Under the pieces are notes generated by a model, which was not told where the DNA came from, did no database searches, and saw only the letters and a list, made by a program, of their open reading frames with translations. Shown here piece by piece: positions 13,563 through 20,253 of a DNA stretch of 20,253 nt. The DNA is from a virus. The position numbers were made by a program, and so were the translations under genes. Within the stretch, counting starts at the first letter, position 1. Every line of letters starts with the position of its first letter. The stretch lies in IMG/VR virus record IMGVR_UViG_3300005563_000117, positions 1 through 20,253 of that record. One strand, written 5' to 3'.

Positions 13563-14385
13563 CATCTACAAACTCGTAGGGGGAACCGATGGTCTCAGCG
13601 ATCTTATCGCATCCGATCTGGGAGCTAGCGTTGCGAGCGCAATCCAAACATCTCTCGGACCCCAAGAAAGGCGTGGTTTACGTCTGTCCGCCCTCGGACC
13701 GAAGTGTCCCTGTGCGTTGTGGTACAGCGTACACAGACCTGATCTTGCCGAACCCCTTCCTCCATATGCGAAAATCAAATACGCCTATGGACACATAATC
13801 GAGCATCTCATAATTGGTCTTGCGAAGGCAGCAGGCCATGACGTCAAAGGAGAGCAAGATGAAATCAATGTTGATGGAATTCTTGGGCACCGAGATTGTG
13901 TTATTGACGGTGCTATCGTTGATGTCAAATCTGCTGCTTCCCGCAGCTTTCTCAAGTTTCGTGACAAGACGATCGCTCAAGATGATCCTTTTGGTTACTT
14001 GGATCAACTCGACGGGTATGTTGTGGGATCGTTGGATGACCCTTTGGTCACAGTGAAAGACAAAGGATACCTTCTCGCTGTAGACAAAACATTAGGACAC
14101 TTAGCATTATATGAGCACAAAGTTAGACCCGAACACATCAGAAAGCGAATACAGTCTTACCGACAAATTATTTCAGCTGATCAACCGCCTAGATGCGAAT
14201 GTCGATCTGTCCCTGACGGAAAAAGTGGAAATATGCGGCTCGATACGGCAGCTAGCTACAACTCTTTTAAGCAGGTTTGCCAACCAAATCTTCGAACGTT
14301 CCTCTACGCCACCGGACCAGTCTACTTAACTCATGTAGTGAGAACTCCAGATGTCCCAGAAACCACCAGACGAACAATCCATTAA
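13534..14385 (+). CDS. PD-(D/E)XK exonuclease (phage/Cas4-like fold)
   Basis: 283 residues from a TTG (T7 gp6, which fills the same role, has 300). The nuclease motifs are in order: E90 in YGHIIEHL, D121 in GILGHRDCVID, D130-V-K132 in AIVDVKSAA, and Q158 followed by Y162 in LDQLDGYV. This is the PD-(D/E)XK pattern of phage recombination and degradation exonucleases. Its expected job is 5'-3' resection for recombination, primer removal or host DNA breakdown. A Cys-rich patch (CPC at 58-60; CEC near 220) could hold a metal cluster as in Cas4/AddB relatives, but the usual four-Cys layout is not clear. It overlaps the preceding gene. Confidence 0.85.
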   Translation: MPNIHQLIPDIYKLVGGTDGLSDLIASDLGASVASAIQTSLGPQERRGLRLSALGPKCPCALWYSVHRPDLAEPLPPYAKIKYAYGHIIEHLIIGLAKAAGHDVKGEQDEINVDGILGHRDCVIDGAIVDVKSAASRSFLKFRDKTIAQDDPFGYLDQLDGYVVGSLDDPLVTVKDKGYLLAVDKTLGHLALYEHKVRPEHIRKRIQSYRQIISADQPPRCECRSVPDGKSGNMRLDTAASYNSFKQVCQPNLRTFLYATGPVYLTHVVRTPDVPETTRRTIH

Positions 14386-14413
14386 TGGTTCCTTCTCTTT
14401 CAAAGGAGAGAAT

Positions 14414-14551
14414 ATGTTTGGTATCAACATAGATTTCTTTGAATGGTGTGAACAGATGGAAAAGAAATATGGGGTGCGTTTGATTTCAAACCGATGTGAT
14501 TATACTAATTATTACCCTGTGGATAGAACAAGTGACAAAGATAGAAAATAA
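14414..14551 (+). CDS. Small hypothetical protein
   Basis: 45 residues, MFGINIDFFEWCEQMEKKYGVRL at the start, with AAGGAG 7 bases upstream. An in-frame ATG at 14351 overlaps the exonuclease and would add 21 residues, but its ribosome site is weak. The tail is polar. No family is recognised. Confidence 0.6.
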   Translation: MFGINIDFFEWCEQMEKKYGVRLISNRCDYTNYYPVDRTSDKDRK

Positions 14552-14681
14552 TTATAAGAAATTCACAATCCAGCAACGTATCACTGAATTGATGAAAGCA
14601 TTGAAGAACTATCCTAATTCTCCGTTCAGAGGTAAAAGAGAAGCAGAGTTAGAGAAGCTTAAGAAAGAACTAGACGAGTGA
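14532..14681 (+). CDS. Small basic helical protein, GTG start
   Basis: 49 residues, MTKIENNYKKFTIQQRITEL if GTG is read as Met, ending REAELEKLKKELDE. It is a clear amphipathic/coiled helix pair. The codon pattern continues cleanly past the end of the preceding gene, which it overlaps by 20 bases. Its stop overlaps the next GTG. Confidence 0.6.
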   Translation: MTKIENNYKKFTIQQRITELMKALKNYPNSPFRGKREAELEKLKKELDE

Positions 14682-14836
14682 CTGTCTTTACTAAACCTAC
14701 ATTACCTTGTCTATTTCTACATCAAATAGCTTGGACTGAGAGAGAAGATGATCCTTCAATAACTTATTGCCAATATTGCAAGAAGCTATTCTTCTACCCT
14801 ACTAGACGGACACATCGCCCTGTCTATAAGAAATAA
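14678..14836 (+). CDS. Small CxxC protein, possibly the N-terminal part of the HNH protein
   Basis: 52 residues from a GTG overlapping the upstream stop, with the zinc-like pair CQYCKKLFF at about residues 32-40 and a basic tail TRRTHRPVYKK. Many phage endonuclease VII proteins have a CxxC zinc half just before the helix that leads to the HNH core. The HNH core follows immediately in the +1 frame without its own canonical start, so these may be one gene read by frameshift, or split by a sequence error. Confidence 0.6.
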   Translation: MTVFTKPTLPCLFLHQIAWTEREDDPSITYCQYCKKLFFYPTRRTHRPVYKK

Positions 14837-15182
14837 ATATTTACTTAGAAAATTTGGAATTACTGAGGAACAGTATGAAAGTCTCCTTCAAAAACAAGCC
14901 GGAGCTTGTGGCGTATGTAAACGACCGGCTAAATCGTTCAAGACCCGATTGTGTGTTGACCATGACCATCGTACAGGAGAAGTCAGAGGGCTCTTATGTA
15001 CTTATTGTAACCGAAGAATTGTGGGGAGACACCGTAAAGAACAGGGTGCTGAATTACTCAGAGCTGCTTACGTATACCTCACAGAAGAATACTCCGGCTG
15101 GATAGTTCCACCGAAGAAGAAAAGAAGGAAGAAACGCCATGCGCGTGTTCGAAAGACTAGAGCCAAAGCCAATGTTCTTTGA
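14826..15182 (+). CDS. Endonuclease VII-like HNH nuclease 1, no canonical start
   Basis: The frame gives RKFGITEEQYESLLQKQAGA, then CGVC, KRP, RLCVDHDHRTGEVRGLLC, TYCN: the complete recombination endonuclease VII core with two CxxC zinc pairs and the DHDH catalytic motif. Such nucleases resolve branched DNA; in T7 this is the role of gp3. The C-terminus is very basic (PPKKKRRKKRHARVRK). There is no ATG, GTG or TTG in frame before the first zinc pair; ATA at 14826 is a placeholder. Either a rare start is used or the upstream small frame is joined by a +1 shift. Confidence 0.8.
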   Translation: MRNKYLLRKFGITEEQYESLLQKQAGACGVCKRPAKSFKTRLCVDHDHRTGEVRGLLCTYCNRRIVGRHRKEQGAELLRAAYVYLTEEYSGWIVPPKKKRRKKRHARVRKTRAKANVL

Positions 15183-15294
15183 TGAAATCGACGTTCGGAA
15201 TGCCTACCGTAGTGGGTTCACTATCGGTGCAACAGCCGGAGCAACAGGGATGTTTGTTCTCTGTTTACTTGTAGGAGTTTTCCTCGTAAGTTGA
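15139..15294 (+). CDS. Small single-pass membrane protein
   Basis: 51 residues. The N-terminal 20 are polar (MRVFERLEPKPMFFDEIDVR); a Gly/Ala-rich membrane helix covers about 27-50 (FTIGATAGATGMFVLCLLVG). AAGGAAG lies 8 bases before the ATG. It overlaps the HNH tail in another frame and its TGA overlaps the next TTG. It could be a holin-type or accessory membrane protein; nothing decides this. Confidence 0.65.
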   Translation: MRVFERLEPKPMFFDEIDVRNAYRSGFTIGATAGATGMFVLCLLVGVFLVS

Positions 15295-15440
15295 CGGACT
15301 ATACTGCCATACTAGATTGTTATTCTTTGGAAGAGATACTAGAGTTGAACGACATTACCTTGGAAGAGTGTTTGATATTCCTCGTCCAAGAGAAGTATAT
15401 AGAATTACCTGAAATACAACCATTAGATTTAGATGATTAA
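15291..15440 (+). CDS. Small acidic conserved-looking protein, TTG start
   Basis: 49 residues, LTDYTAILDCYSLEEILELN and then ITLEECLIFLVQEKYIELPE, ending DLDD. Acidic, with a two-helix pattern of the kind found in small early proteins of many tailed phages; I recall similar sequences but not a function. The TTG overlaps the upstream stop (TTGA), and its own stop lies just inside the next gene. Confidence 0.65.
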   Translation: MTDYTAILDCYSLEEILELNDITLEECLIFLVQEKYIELPEIQPLDLDD

Positions 15441-15873
15441 AATTTGTTCAGTTTGTAAAGAAGCTAAAGATTTAAAAGATTTTAGTAAACATCGTAGAGA
15501 CAGATTTCAATCGCGTTGTAAGCAATGTGCTTCCAAACTTAATAAAATTTGGAGACAAGAAAATCCCGATCGTGTTAAAAAGACTTATAAAAATTGGTCG
15601 GAGAAAAATAGAGATTGTGTTAGAAAACACCAATTAAAGAAATATGGTTTATCTAATGACGATTATAATAAAATGTTTGAAGTTCAAAATGGAAAATGCG
15701 CCATTTGTAATAAAACGTCTGAAAAGAAATTGTCTGTAGACCATTGTCATGACAGTGGAAAAATCAGAGGTTTACTGTGTGACAGATGCAATCACGGTTT
15801 AGGTAATTTTAAAGAAAATATAAATTTTATGTTTAAAGCTATTGAGTATTTAGAATGTCACCGAAAGGTTTAA
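15433..15873 (+). CDS. Endonuclease VII-like HNH nuclease 2
   Basis: 146 residues with an ATG. Complete layout: N-terminal zinc pairs C5-x2-C8 and C29-x2-C32, a basic helix, YGLSNDDYNKMFEVQNGKC, zinc C89-x2-C92, catalytic DHCHD (103-107) and C116-x2-C119-N. It has the same core as the protein ending at 15182 but is markedly more AT-rich than its neighbours, with A/T-ending codons. That points to recent acquisition, for example as a free-standing homing HNH gene. It may cut branched DNA or a specific target; sequence alone cannot decide. Confidence 0.88.
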   Translation: MIKICSVCKEAKDLKDFSKHRRDRFQSRCKQCASKLNKIWRQENPDRVKKTYKNWSEKNRDCVRKHQLKKYGLSNDDYNKMFEVQNGKCAICNKTSEKKLSVDHCHDSGKIRGLLCDRCNHGLGNFKENINFMFKAIEYLECHRKV

Positions 15874-16031
15874 AACACCCTAAAACTAGGGGTGAACGTT
15901 TGGCAATTAAAGCTAAAAAGAAAATTCACGTAAACGCCAGTCCAGTATACCGTCTCCTAAAGGAGAAGGAGGAACAAGATGCGTCAGCTTCGAAACGTCG
16001 AGACTTACCTGTCGAACCAGAACCTTTGTGA
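15855..16031 (+). CDS. Small basic hypothetical protein
   Basis: 58 residues, MSPKGLKHPKTRGERLAIKA, then KKKIHVNASPVYRLLKEKEE, ending VEPEPL. Very basic first half, charged helix, proline-rich tail. It overlaps the HNH gene by 19 bases and the following gene by 53. The composition suggests nucleic-acid contact. Confidence 0.55.
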   Translation: MSPKGLKHPKTRGERLAIKAKKKIHVNASPVYRLLKEKEEQDASASKRRDLPVEPEPL

Positions 16032-16182
16032 TGCCGTCTCAGGATTGCTTTACAGCCTTAACATTGTCCACGATGGTGAGGTTATTGTGTCCTTGAATGT
16101 AGGCGAACCTGTAGACGGCATCCGTCCAATCCGGTTGCAATGTATTGAAGAAAGGGAGGCAGAACTCATAGTTCACTCATGA
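15979..16182 (+). CDS. Small hypothetical protein
   Basis: 67 residues, with AAGGAGAAGGAGG upstream, a very strong ribosome site. Pattern: an N-terminal helix (NVETYLSNQNLCDAVSGLLY), then strands (GEVIVSLNVGE, IRPIRLQCIE). The TGA overlaps the next ATG. No family is recognised. Confidence 0.7.
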   Translation: MRQLRNVETYLSNQNLCDAVSGLLYSLNIVHDGEVIVSLNVGEPVDGIRPIRLQCIEEREAELIVHS

Positions 16183-16289
16183 ATTACACACTATTCTGGG
16201 CATCTTATGTCACAGACGAAGAAATACACGAATACGTAGATATTATATTAGAGCAATTGCGCTCCAAGAAAAGGAAAGAAAATGAATGA
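16179..16289 (+). CDS. Very small hypothetical protein
   Basis: 36 residues, MNYTLFWASYVTDEEIHEYV then DIILEQLRSKKRKENE. The start overlaps the upstream stop (ATGA) and the stop overlaps the next gene. GGGAGG lies about 22 bases before the ATG, too far, so it probably depends on coupling. Confidence 0.5.
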   Translation: MNYTLFWASYVTDEEIHEYVDIILEQLRSKKRKENE

Positions 16290-16458
16290 CATCACTCTGG
16301 AAACGATTGACAACATGGTGGAGCAGGAGCCTGTTTCCACACTCGGACTTGTTGAAATTCTCGACGACAACGGAAACCCCACCGGCCAGTATCGTACCGC
16401 TGACGGTGTTGCCTACGTCGCCGACACTGCAGCCGAGCATCCCGTCACCGTCCACTAA
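16282..16458 (+). CDS. Small acidic hypothetical protein
   Basis: 58 residues, MNDITLETIDNMVEQEPVST, then LGLVEILDDNGNPTGQYRTA, ending AEHPVTVH. AAGGAAAGAA lies just before the ATG. GC-rich codons, a beta-rich middle, no cysteines. It is the last gene before the terminator at 16523. Confidence 0.7.
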   Translation: MNDITLETIDNMVEQEPVSTLGLVEILDDNGNPTGQYRTADGVAYVADTAAEHPVTVH

Positions 16459-16522
16459 GTTACCGATGTAACCCGTCAAGGCGTTGCCACGAAATCATCG
16501 TGTATGGTTCGGGTTACTAGAG
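16459..16522 (+). promoter_or_regulatory. Two-level hairpin ahead of terminator
   Basis: GTAACCCG (16468-16475) pairs with CGGGTTAC (16510-16517), eight perfect pairs. Inside, CACGA (16488-16492) pairs with TCGTG (16498-16502) around AATCA. No T tract follows. It lies between the last small gene and the terminator and may protect the 3' end of the upstream message. Confidence 0.55.
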
Positions 16523-16559
16523 AAGGAGTCAGGTTATCTCCGTTTCCTGACTCCTTTTT
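16523..16559 (+). terminator. Intrinsic terminator
   Basis: AAGGAGTCAGG pairs with CCTGACTCCTT around a 12-nt loop, followed by a T tract. It closes the 12659-16458 block; the next gene's GGAG site lies only a few bases downstream. Confidence 0.85.
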
Positions 16560-16573
16560 CTATGGAGTATCAA

Positions 16574-17254
16574 ATGAATAATTGGAACTCAACTCGTAGA
16601 CGTAAAGAAAAGATTAAAGCTAAACTAGGTTATTTACCAGAAGGTTGGAGAGATATGAAGTTAAATTGCATTGCTTGCGAGAATATTCCTGAGAAATTAA
16701 TTCAATTTGCACCTTTGCCTAAGGCAGTGCCATGTGAGGTTATGGGCGATTGCCCAGACTCTCCATGTGTTAAAATCAAGAAAGAAGGGAAAACCCCCAT
16801 GCGTTACAATGACAACTACGCCCATGCTTCCGTGACTGCTCCGAAGAGCGATGCTGCTGTGCAGCGCGAGTATCTGCTGGAGCGTCTTGACAGTGCTTAC
16901 TACCCCAAGGTTAGCTCGTTCGAAACGTTGTTCAACCTTTACGTTGACAACTCTCCGAAGACGTATAAGCAGCTGATCGACGCCATCAAGAATGGCAAGT
17001 ACACCATCGACCCGAAGGTGGAAAAGAGGTTGGCTGCTGCGGAGGAAGAGAACGGTGCAAGGTACTGGCACAGCATGATTCAGGGTATCATCTGGGATGG
17101 TCCGCAGCCTGACCAGAAGGGCTATGAGAAGGCGCTCGAAGACTTGCGTCTTGAATCGACTAAGGCGCGGGATATCATCATGACTGGTGATGCCGCTGCT
17201 GGTCTGGCTGCTCTGCAGGCATTCGAAGCTTGGACTCCAGTTACCGCCAGCTGA
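16574..17254 (+). CDS. Hypothetical protein, possibly with two starts
   Basis: 226 residues from the ATG with GGAG 6 bases upstream; the longer frame from 16484 would run through the terminator and is rejected. Residues 1-75 are AT-rich in codons, with GYLPEGW at 19-25 and a Cys-rich patch (CIAC at 32-35; PCEVMGDCPDSPC near 53-65), possibly a zinc site. From Met76 (16799) codons become GC-rich and the protein is helical, ending WTPVTAS. AAGGGA lies about 9 bases before that internal ATG, so a 151-residue second product is plausible. Function unknown. Confidence 0.7.
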   Translation: MNNWNSTRRRKEKIKAKLGYLPEGWRDMKLNCIACENIPEKLIQFAPLPKAVPCEVMGDCPDSPCVKIKKEGKTPMRYNDNYAHASVTAPKSDAAVQREYLLERLDSAYYPKVSSFETLFNLYVDNSPKTYKQLIDAIKNGKYTIDPKVEKRLAAAEEENGARYWHSMIQGIIWDGPQPDQKGYEKALEDLRLESTKARDIIMTGDAAAGLAALQAFEAWTPVTAS

Positions 17255-17317
17255 ACTATTGGCGAGTGCTGCAATAATATATAACAACAAGCGCAGCAAA
17301 GAGTAAACAAAACTAAA

Positions 17318-17350
17318 GCCCCTAGGGATTTCTCCTTAGGGGCTTTTTTT
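17318..17350. terminator. Terminator between convergent units
   Basis: GCCCCTAGGG pairs with CCTTAGGGGC-type sequence around ATTTCT, followed by seven T residues on the plus strand. On the minus strand the same hairpin is followed by TTTAGTTTT, so it can stop transcription from both sides. It separates the forward genes from the minus-strand genes. Confidence 0.88.
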
Positions 17351-17372
17351 GTGCCTAAATTCCTAAATCGTT

Positions 17373-18617
17373 TCAAAAACCCGATAGGTCCGGTGCTTTC
17401 AGAAACTTATTATCGTCAATCATTGCGCCGTAAGCTGTAGTCCAACTCGGTCGATCAATAACAATTTGCTGATTGTATTGTAAATCTTGAGTATCGTGCG
17501 GAGGAATGCTACGAGCTTCTTTAGGAGTCATTTCTGCTCGTGTATATACATTCCTAGCTTCTGTTTCTCCAGCTAGACGAAGATAATTACGCCGAGCTTC
17601 TTTATCAGCTTCAGCACGATATTCACCGTATTTACGTACTGTTTGGTCGTGATTTTTAATCCAGTTTAAATCGTCTTCAGATAGTTTTTTATTTGTTTTA
17701 TAACTTTCGTTTATAGATCGGAAACGATCCTCAACTCCTGACATATATTTAGCGAAGTCTCCTTCAAGTTTAAGATCATAGATGCCCTGTCCTACTTTAG
17801 CGAAAGTACCACCCTTAGCAAAGCCTTCGATTTCTTGAATTGCATGTTGAACTTCATGCATCACAGTTCCTTTATCTTGAGCTGCACTACTACCGAAAGT
17901 TATATCATTACTTAGAGAATCATAAGCAGCTTCTGTTGGATGCATTTTAGGATCATGCTTAACATGTAGATCGGCTAGTTCAGGATAGTGTTTAAATAAC
18001 TCTGGATGATCTATAATATTCTTTAACTTATCGTGTACAACACCGAATGCATCCGGGTCTTTGCCAATCCATGTAGTATCAAGCTTAGCAGGACCATCAG
18101 GTATTTCGTGTCTCCATTTACCATCAGCTCCTCGGAAGAAACCTGTAGTAGTTGCGATATCTTTACCAGCAACACCGTTAGATTCAAGGATTTGTGCATG
18201 ACCAAGGTCAGCAAGTTTACCCTTTATCAAGGCAGACTTAACACCAGCCATAGTTCCTGTACCGAAAGACATAGCAACGTCTATGCCTTTATCCCTATCT
18301 TCTGAAGTTATTTGAAAGTTCTGACCTTCGGGGCCTTTTACATTTGCATATACTTCAGGTTCAGGTATAGGAGGGCCACCACGCTTTATCTCAAACATAG
18401 ACTGTGTGTCTAGCTGAGGAACGGGAGCTTTATAGTTTACATCAATTCCACCCATAACTGAGTAGTCTTGCTGTTCTAGTTGTTTATTCTGTTCTACCTG
18501 CGGAGGAGTCACAACCATCTTATCATCATTGGGATCATACTTAGGGTCCCAGACTGACGACTGGTAATGGAATTCATCCTCATAGAATGCACCCTTACTT
18601 GTGCCGATCCCCATCAA
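17373..18617 (-). CDS. Zincin-like metallopeptidase-domain (polyvalent-protein type) phage protein
   Basis: 414 residues. Residues 1-110 are low-complexity and proline-rich. At 140-175 lies a segment ending TGFFRGADGKWRHEIPDG, and at 252-270 VMHEVQHAIQEIEGFAKGG with HEVQH at 254-258; GETEARN (350-356) supplies the third glutamate. This combination is typical of the zincin-like domains found in large polyvalent proteins of phages and conjugative elements, which travel with the DNA or virion and cut host proteins. A stand-alone module here suggests a virion-delivered or virion-maturation peptidase, by inference. It overlaps the upstream gene by 4 bases and is last in its operon. Confidence 0.8.
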   Translation of the reverse strand: MMGIGTSKGAFYEDEFHYQSSVWDPKYDPNDDKMVVTPPQVEQNKQLEQQDYSVMGGIDVNYKAPVPQLDTQSMFEIKRGGPPIPEPEVYANVKGPEGQNFQITSEDRDKGIDVAMSFGTGTMAGVKSALIKGKLADLGHAQILESNGVAGKDIATTTGFFRGADGKWRHEIPDGPAKLDTTWIGKDPDAFGVVHDKLKNIIDHPELFKHYPELADLHVKHDPKMHPTEAAYDSLSNDITFGSSAAQDKGTVMHEVQHAIQEIEGFAKGGTFAKVGQGIYDLKLEGDFAKYMSGVEDRFRSINESYKTNKKLSEDDLNWIKNHDQTVRKYGEYRAEADKEARRNYLRLAGETEARNVYTRAEMTPKEARSIPPHDTQDLQYNQQIVIDRPSWTTAYGAMIDDNKFLKAPDLSGF

Positions 18618-18889
18618 CGGTATCCTTTATGAGGTGGCTGACGTCTGCGATTCGCTCTACGAGAAACAACTTTAGTCTTGACATGATCGAGACTACCCGT
18701 CGGATGATACCCGACGTGATCCAGTTCTTTTCCATCCCCTTTGTGAACCTTCCCTTGTTTCTCCGCCTTATAACGAGCACGAGTTCGAGCAGCTCGTCGT
18801 TTCTTCTGAATAGACTTACTCTCATATGCTGTTTCCTGAGCGTAGTTTCGGTCAGTTCTCTTCTTATGGTTTGCTGGCCAACGGGGCAT
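18614..18889 (-). CDS. Small basic HNH-like protein
   Basis: 91 residues, extremely basic (KKRRAARTRARYKAEKQGKV). The C-terminal half follows the phage HNH layout GDGKELDHVGYHPTGSLDHV then VVSRRANRRRQPP: an Asp-His pair at the first catalytic position and the N-R-R motif at the end. The middle segment is shorter and lacks the usual DN(G/N) loop, so activity is uncertain. The gene overlaps both neighbours by a few bases, which places it in the virion-protein operon. Confidence 0.7.
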   Translation of the reverse strand: MPRWPANHKKRTDRNYAQETAYESKSIQKKRRAARTRARYKAEKQGKVHKGDGKELDHVGYHPTGSLDHVKTKVVSRRANRRRQPPHKGYR

Positions 18890-20253
18890 TATTTCTCACC
18901 TTCCTTTGGCTTGATAGGTGCCTTCCTGCTTGCAGCGATGGCATCACCGAAAGCCTTAGGCAATCCAGTAATCTTACCTTCAAAGTTTAATCCATATTGA
19001 CCAAGAGTTTGGAGAAGCATAGTTTCCGTATCTCCACCACCGAATGATTTATATACATGCTCTAGATTAGGAAGAGCACGATTGATGCGGTCTACAACTG
19101 CTTGTACTTGAAGGACATATCCCTTCGGAACTTGGTATTGATCTCCCGCTAAACCAGCAGGTCTGCCGACAGGAGAAGCCATTCCACCTTCTGAATCTAT
19201 AAGTTCTAGTTTAGGTGTTCCATTACCAGTATTACTCCACTTAAAGTGAAGATTATCATGACCAGTGAAATGATTAAGATTACGGACGTCTTCGCCGATA
19301 AGCTCACGACCTGTGATGTCAACCCAACTCTTGTAGTATGCTTTTGTTTTATCATCTAGCTTTGCTATATTATTAGAGACATCTTTATCAGTCAGTTGTG
19401 TCCAGATTGCATACTTACCCGGATGTTCAATCTTCAATCGACCATCTGCAGATGTAGTTCTGTAATCCATCTTCCAATTCTGGAGGACACCATTATTCGC
19501 GGGATCAAAGAGATATCTTCCAATAGCAGCCTTAGCATCTGGAGACATCTTAGGGTCTTTAATTTCTTCTACAGTATTGACGAGACCCTTATACATATAA
19601 GATTTAGCGTTCTTATCAATACGCTTATCCATATCCGTTTCACGAATATGTTGAGCAAGAGTAGTTGGTGCAGCATCCCCACCCGATTGAGCATGTGCTT
19701 GAGTAACCTTCTCAGCAAATAGAGGTTTAATAAGATCAGGTAGTTTCTTCTGTTGTTCAAGAAGGGCAGGAAGAATGTGACTTGCAGTCACAGCAGGTCC
19801 AAACTTATCTGACAATTCTTTGTAATTATCAGCAAGTTCACCAAGAGTACTGTTAGTTAGATTAAACTTCCTATTCTCAGTAATAGCAGTAGCTTGTTTC
19901 ATAAGGTAAGAAGCAAGACCGAAGCCACCAGAGCCTCCGCCACGTACAGCTTCTGCCATAGCGGTGTAGATTTTAATCTGACTATTTAACTCTTCATCTC
20001 TGATATTAGCTCCACCAACATCTCTAGTATAACCTTGACGGTTAGTTTCAAGAGCTAGTTGAGTTCGCATAGCTTGAGCATGAGTATCAAGTTTAGCGGC
20101 TAGTTCAATGTATTGTTCAGGCTTATAGAAAGAAGGATCATTCTCAGCCTTGGTAATAATATCTTGAATCTTCTCAGGTTTATTCATACCATTGAGAGTA
20201 ATAGTTCCATTAAGATCACCAGCTATTCTCTGAGAAATGAAATCAGACATAAC
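18889..20253 (-). CDS. C-terminal part of a large probable virion protein
   Basis: At least 453 residues; a Met codon lies at 20248-20250, but the frame stays open to the window edge and the first residues (MSDFISQRIAGDLNGT) read like the inside of a longer chain, so the start may lie outside. It is helical, rich in Ala, Lys, Gln and Asp, without cysteines; there is a glycine run (RGGGSGGFG) near residue 103. Such composition fits internal virion or ejection proteins of short-tailed phages. It heads the visible minus-strand operon with the HNH-like and zincin proteins. No catalytic motif is seen. Confidence 0.65.
   Translation of the reverse strand, partial: VMSDFISQRIAGDLNGTITLNGMNKPEKIQDIITKAENDPSFYKPEQYIELAAKLDTHAQAMRTQLALETNRQGYTRDVGGANIRDEELNSQIKIYTAMAEAVRGGGSGGFGLASYLMKQATAITENRKFNLTNSTLGELADNYKELSDKFGPAVTASHILPALLEQQKKLPDLIKPLFAEKVTQAHAQSGGDAAPTTLAQHIRETDMDKRIDKNAKSYMYKGLVNTVEEIKDPKMSPDAKAAIGRYLFDPANNGVLQNWKMDYRTTSADGRLKIEHPGKYAIWTQLTDKDVSNNIAKLDDKTKAYYKSWVDITGRELIGEDVRNLNHFTGHDNLHFKWSNTGNGTPKLELIDSEGGMASPVGRPAGLAGDQYQVPKGYVLQVQAVVDRINRALPNLEHVYKSFGGGDTETMLLQTLGQYGLNFEGKITGLPKAFGDAIAASRKAPIKPKEGEK

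Noticed and set aside
16484-16573. N-terminal extension of the 226-residue protein
   Set aside because: It would be coded by the terminator hairpin and its T tract; a good ribosome site precedes the ATG at 16574.
1-17300. T7-like phage promoters as a repeated sequence of about 20 bases ahead of genes
   Set aside because: I found no such repeated motif in the intergenic spacers; the only multi-copy element is the hairpin loop in the noncoding region.

Overview
The window reads as part of a lytic tailed-phage genome. It carries a T7-type replication set: a zinc-finger/TOPRIM/helicase primase-helicase, a family A DNA polymerase with 3'-5' exonuclease, a single-strand DNA-binding protein, a PD-(D/E)XK exonuclease and two endonuclease VII-like HNH proteins. 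Around these sit many tiny overlapping genes with good Shine-Dalgarno sites. I see no integrase, repressor, rRNA or host metabolic operon. The host cannot be named from the sequence; a short-tailed (podovirus-like) virion is only an inference from the replication genes.

Layout. 1-2601: small forward genes of unknown function, ending in two serial hairpin terminators (2656-2747). 2795-4725: a membrane protein and a 503-residue protein of unknown role that share a KK-G-IF-type tail. 4726-4844: a hairpin-rich spacer. 4845-10893: the replication block (GGCT-fold protein, primase-helicase, small proteins, DNA polymerase, small proteins, SSB), in which most junctions overlap by a few bases. 10894-12658: about 1.76 kb with no credible gene on either strand but dense RNA-like secondary structure. 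12659-16458: a second block of packed genes (membrane protein, zinc-binding protein, exonuclease, two endonuclease VII homologues, small ORFs). 16459-17254: a terminator and one more forward gene. 17318-17350: a strong hairpin terminator between convergent transcription units. 17373-20253: three genes on the minus strand (zincin-domain protein, HNH-like basic protein, C-terminal part of a large probable virion protein).

Main discovery candidate. The 10894-12658 region contains seven hairpins whose 10-nt loops are nearly identical (consensus TGACN[C/T]GCTC, always closed by an A-T pair) while the stems differ in sequence yet stay complementary. Two more hairpins carry longer variants (TAGACGTAGCTC and TAGACGTGTGCTC). 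Compensating stem changes plus an invariant loop are the signature of a structured RNA with a repeated binding or docking element. Five of the seven loops lie 228-247 nt from the next. A degenerate tRNA-like T arm and anticodon arm lie in the same region. The whole resembles in size and setting the giant ornate phage RNAs (GOLLD, ROOL), but I recognise no known family, so it may be a new one. Secondary points are two enzymes (primase-helicase and the first HNH protein) whose frames have no ATG, GTG or TTG start, several structured leaders, and a repeated C-terminal tag.
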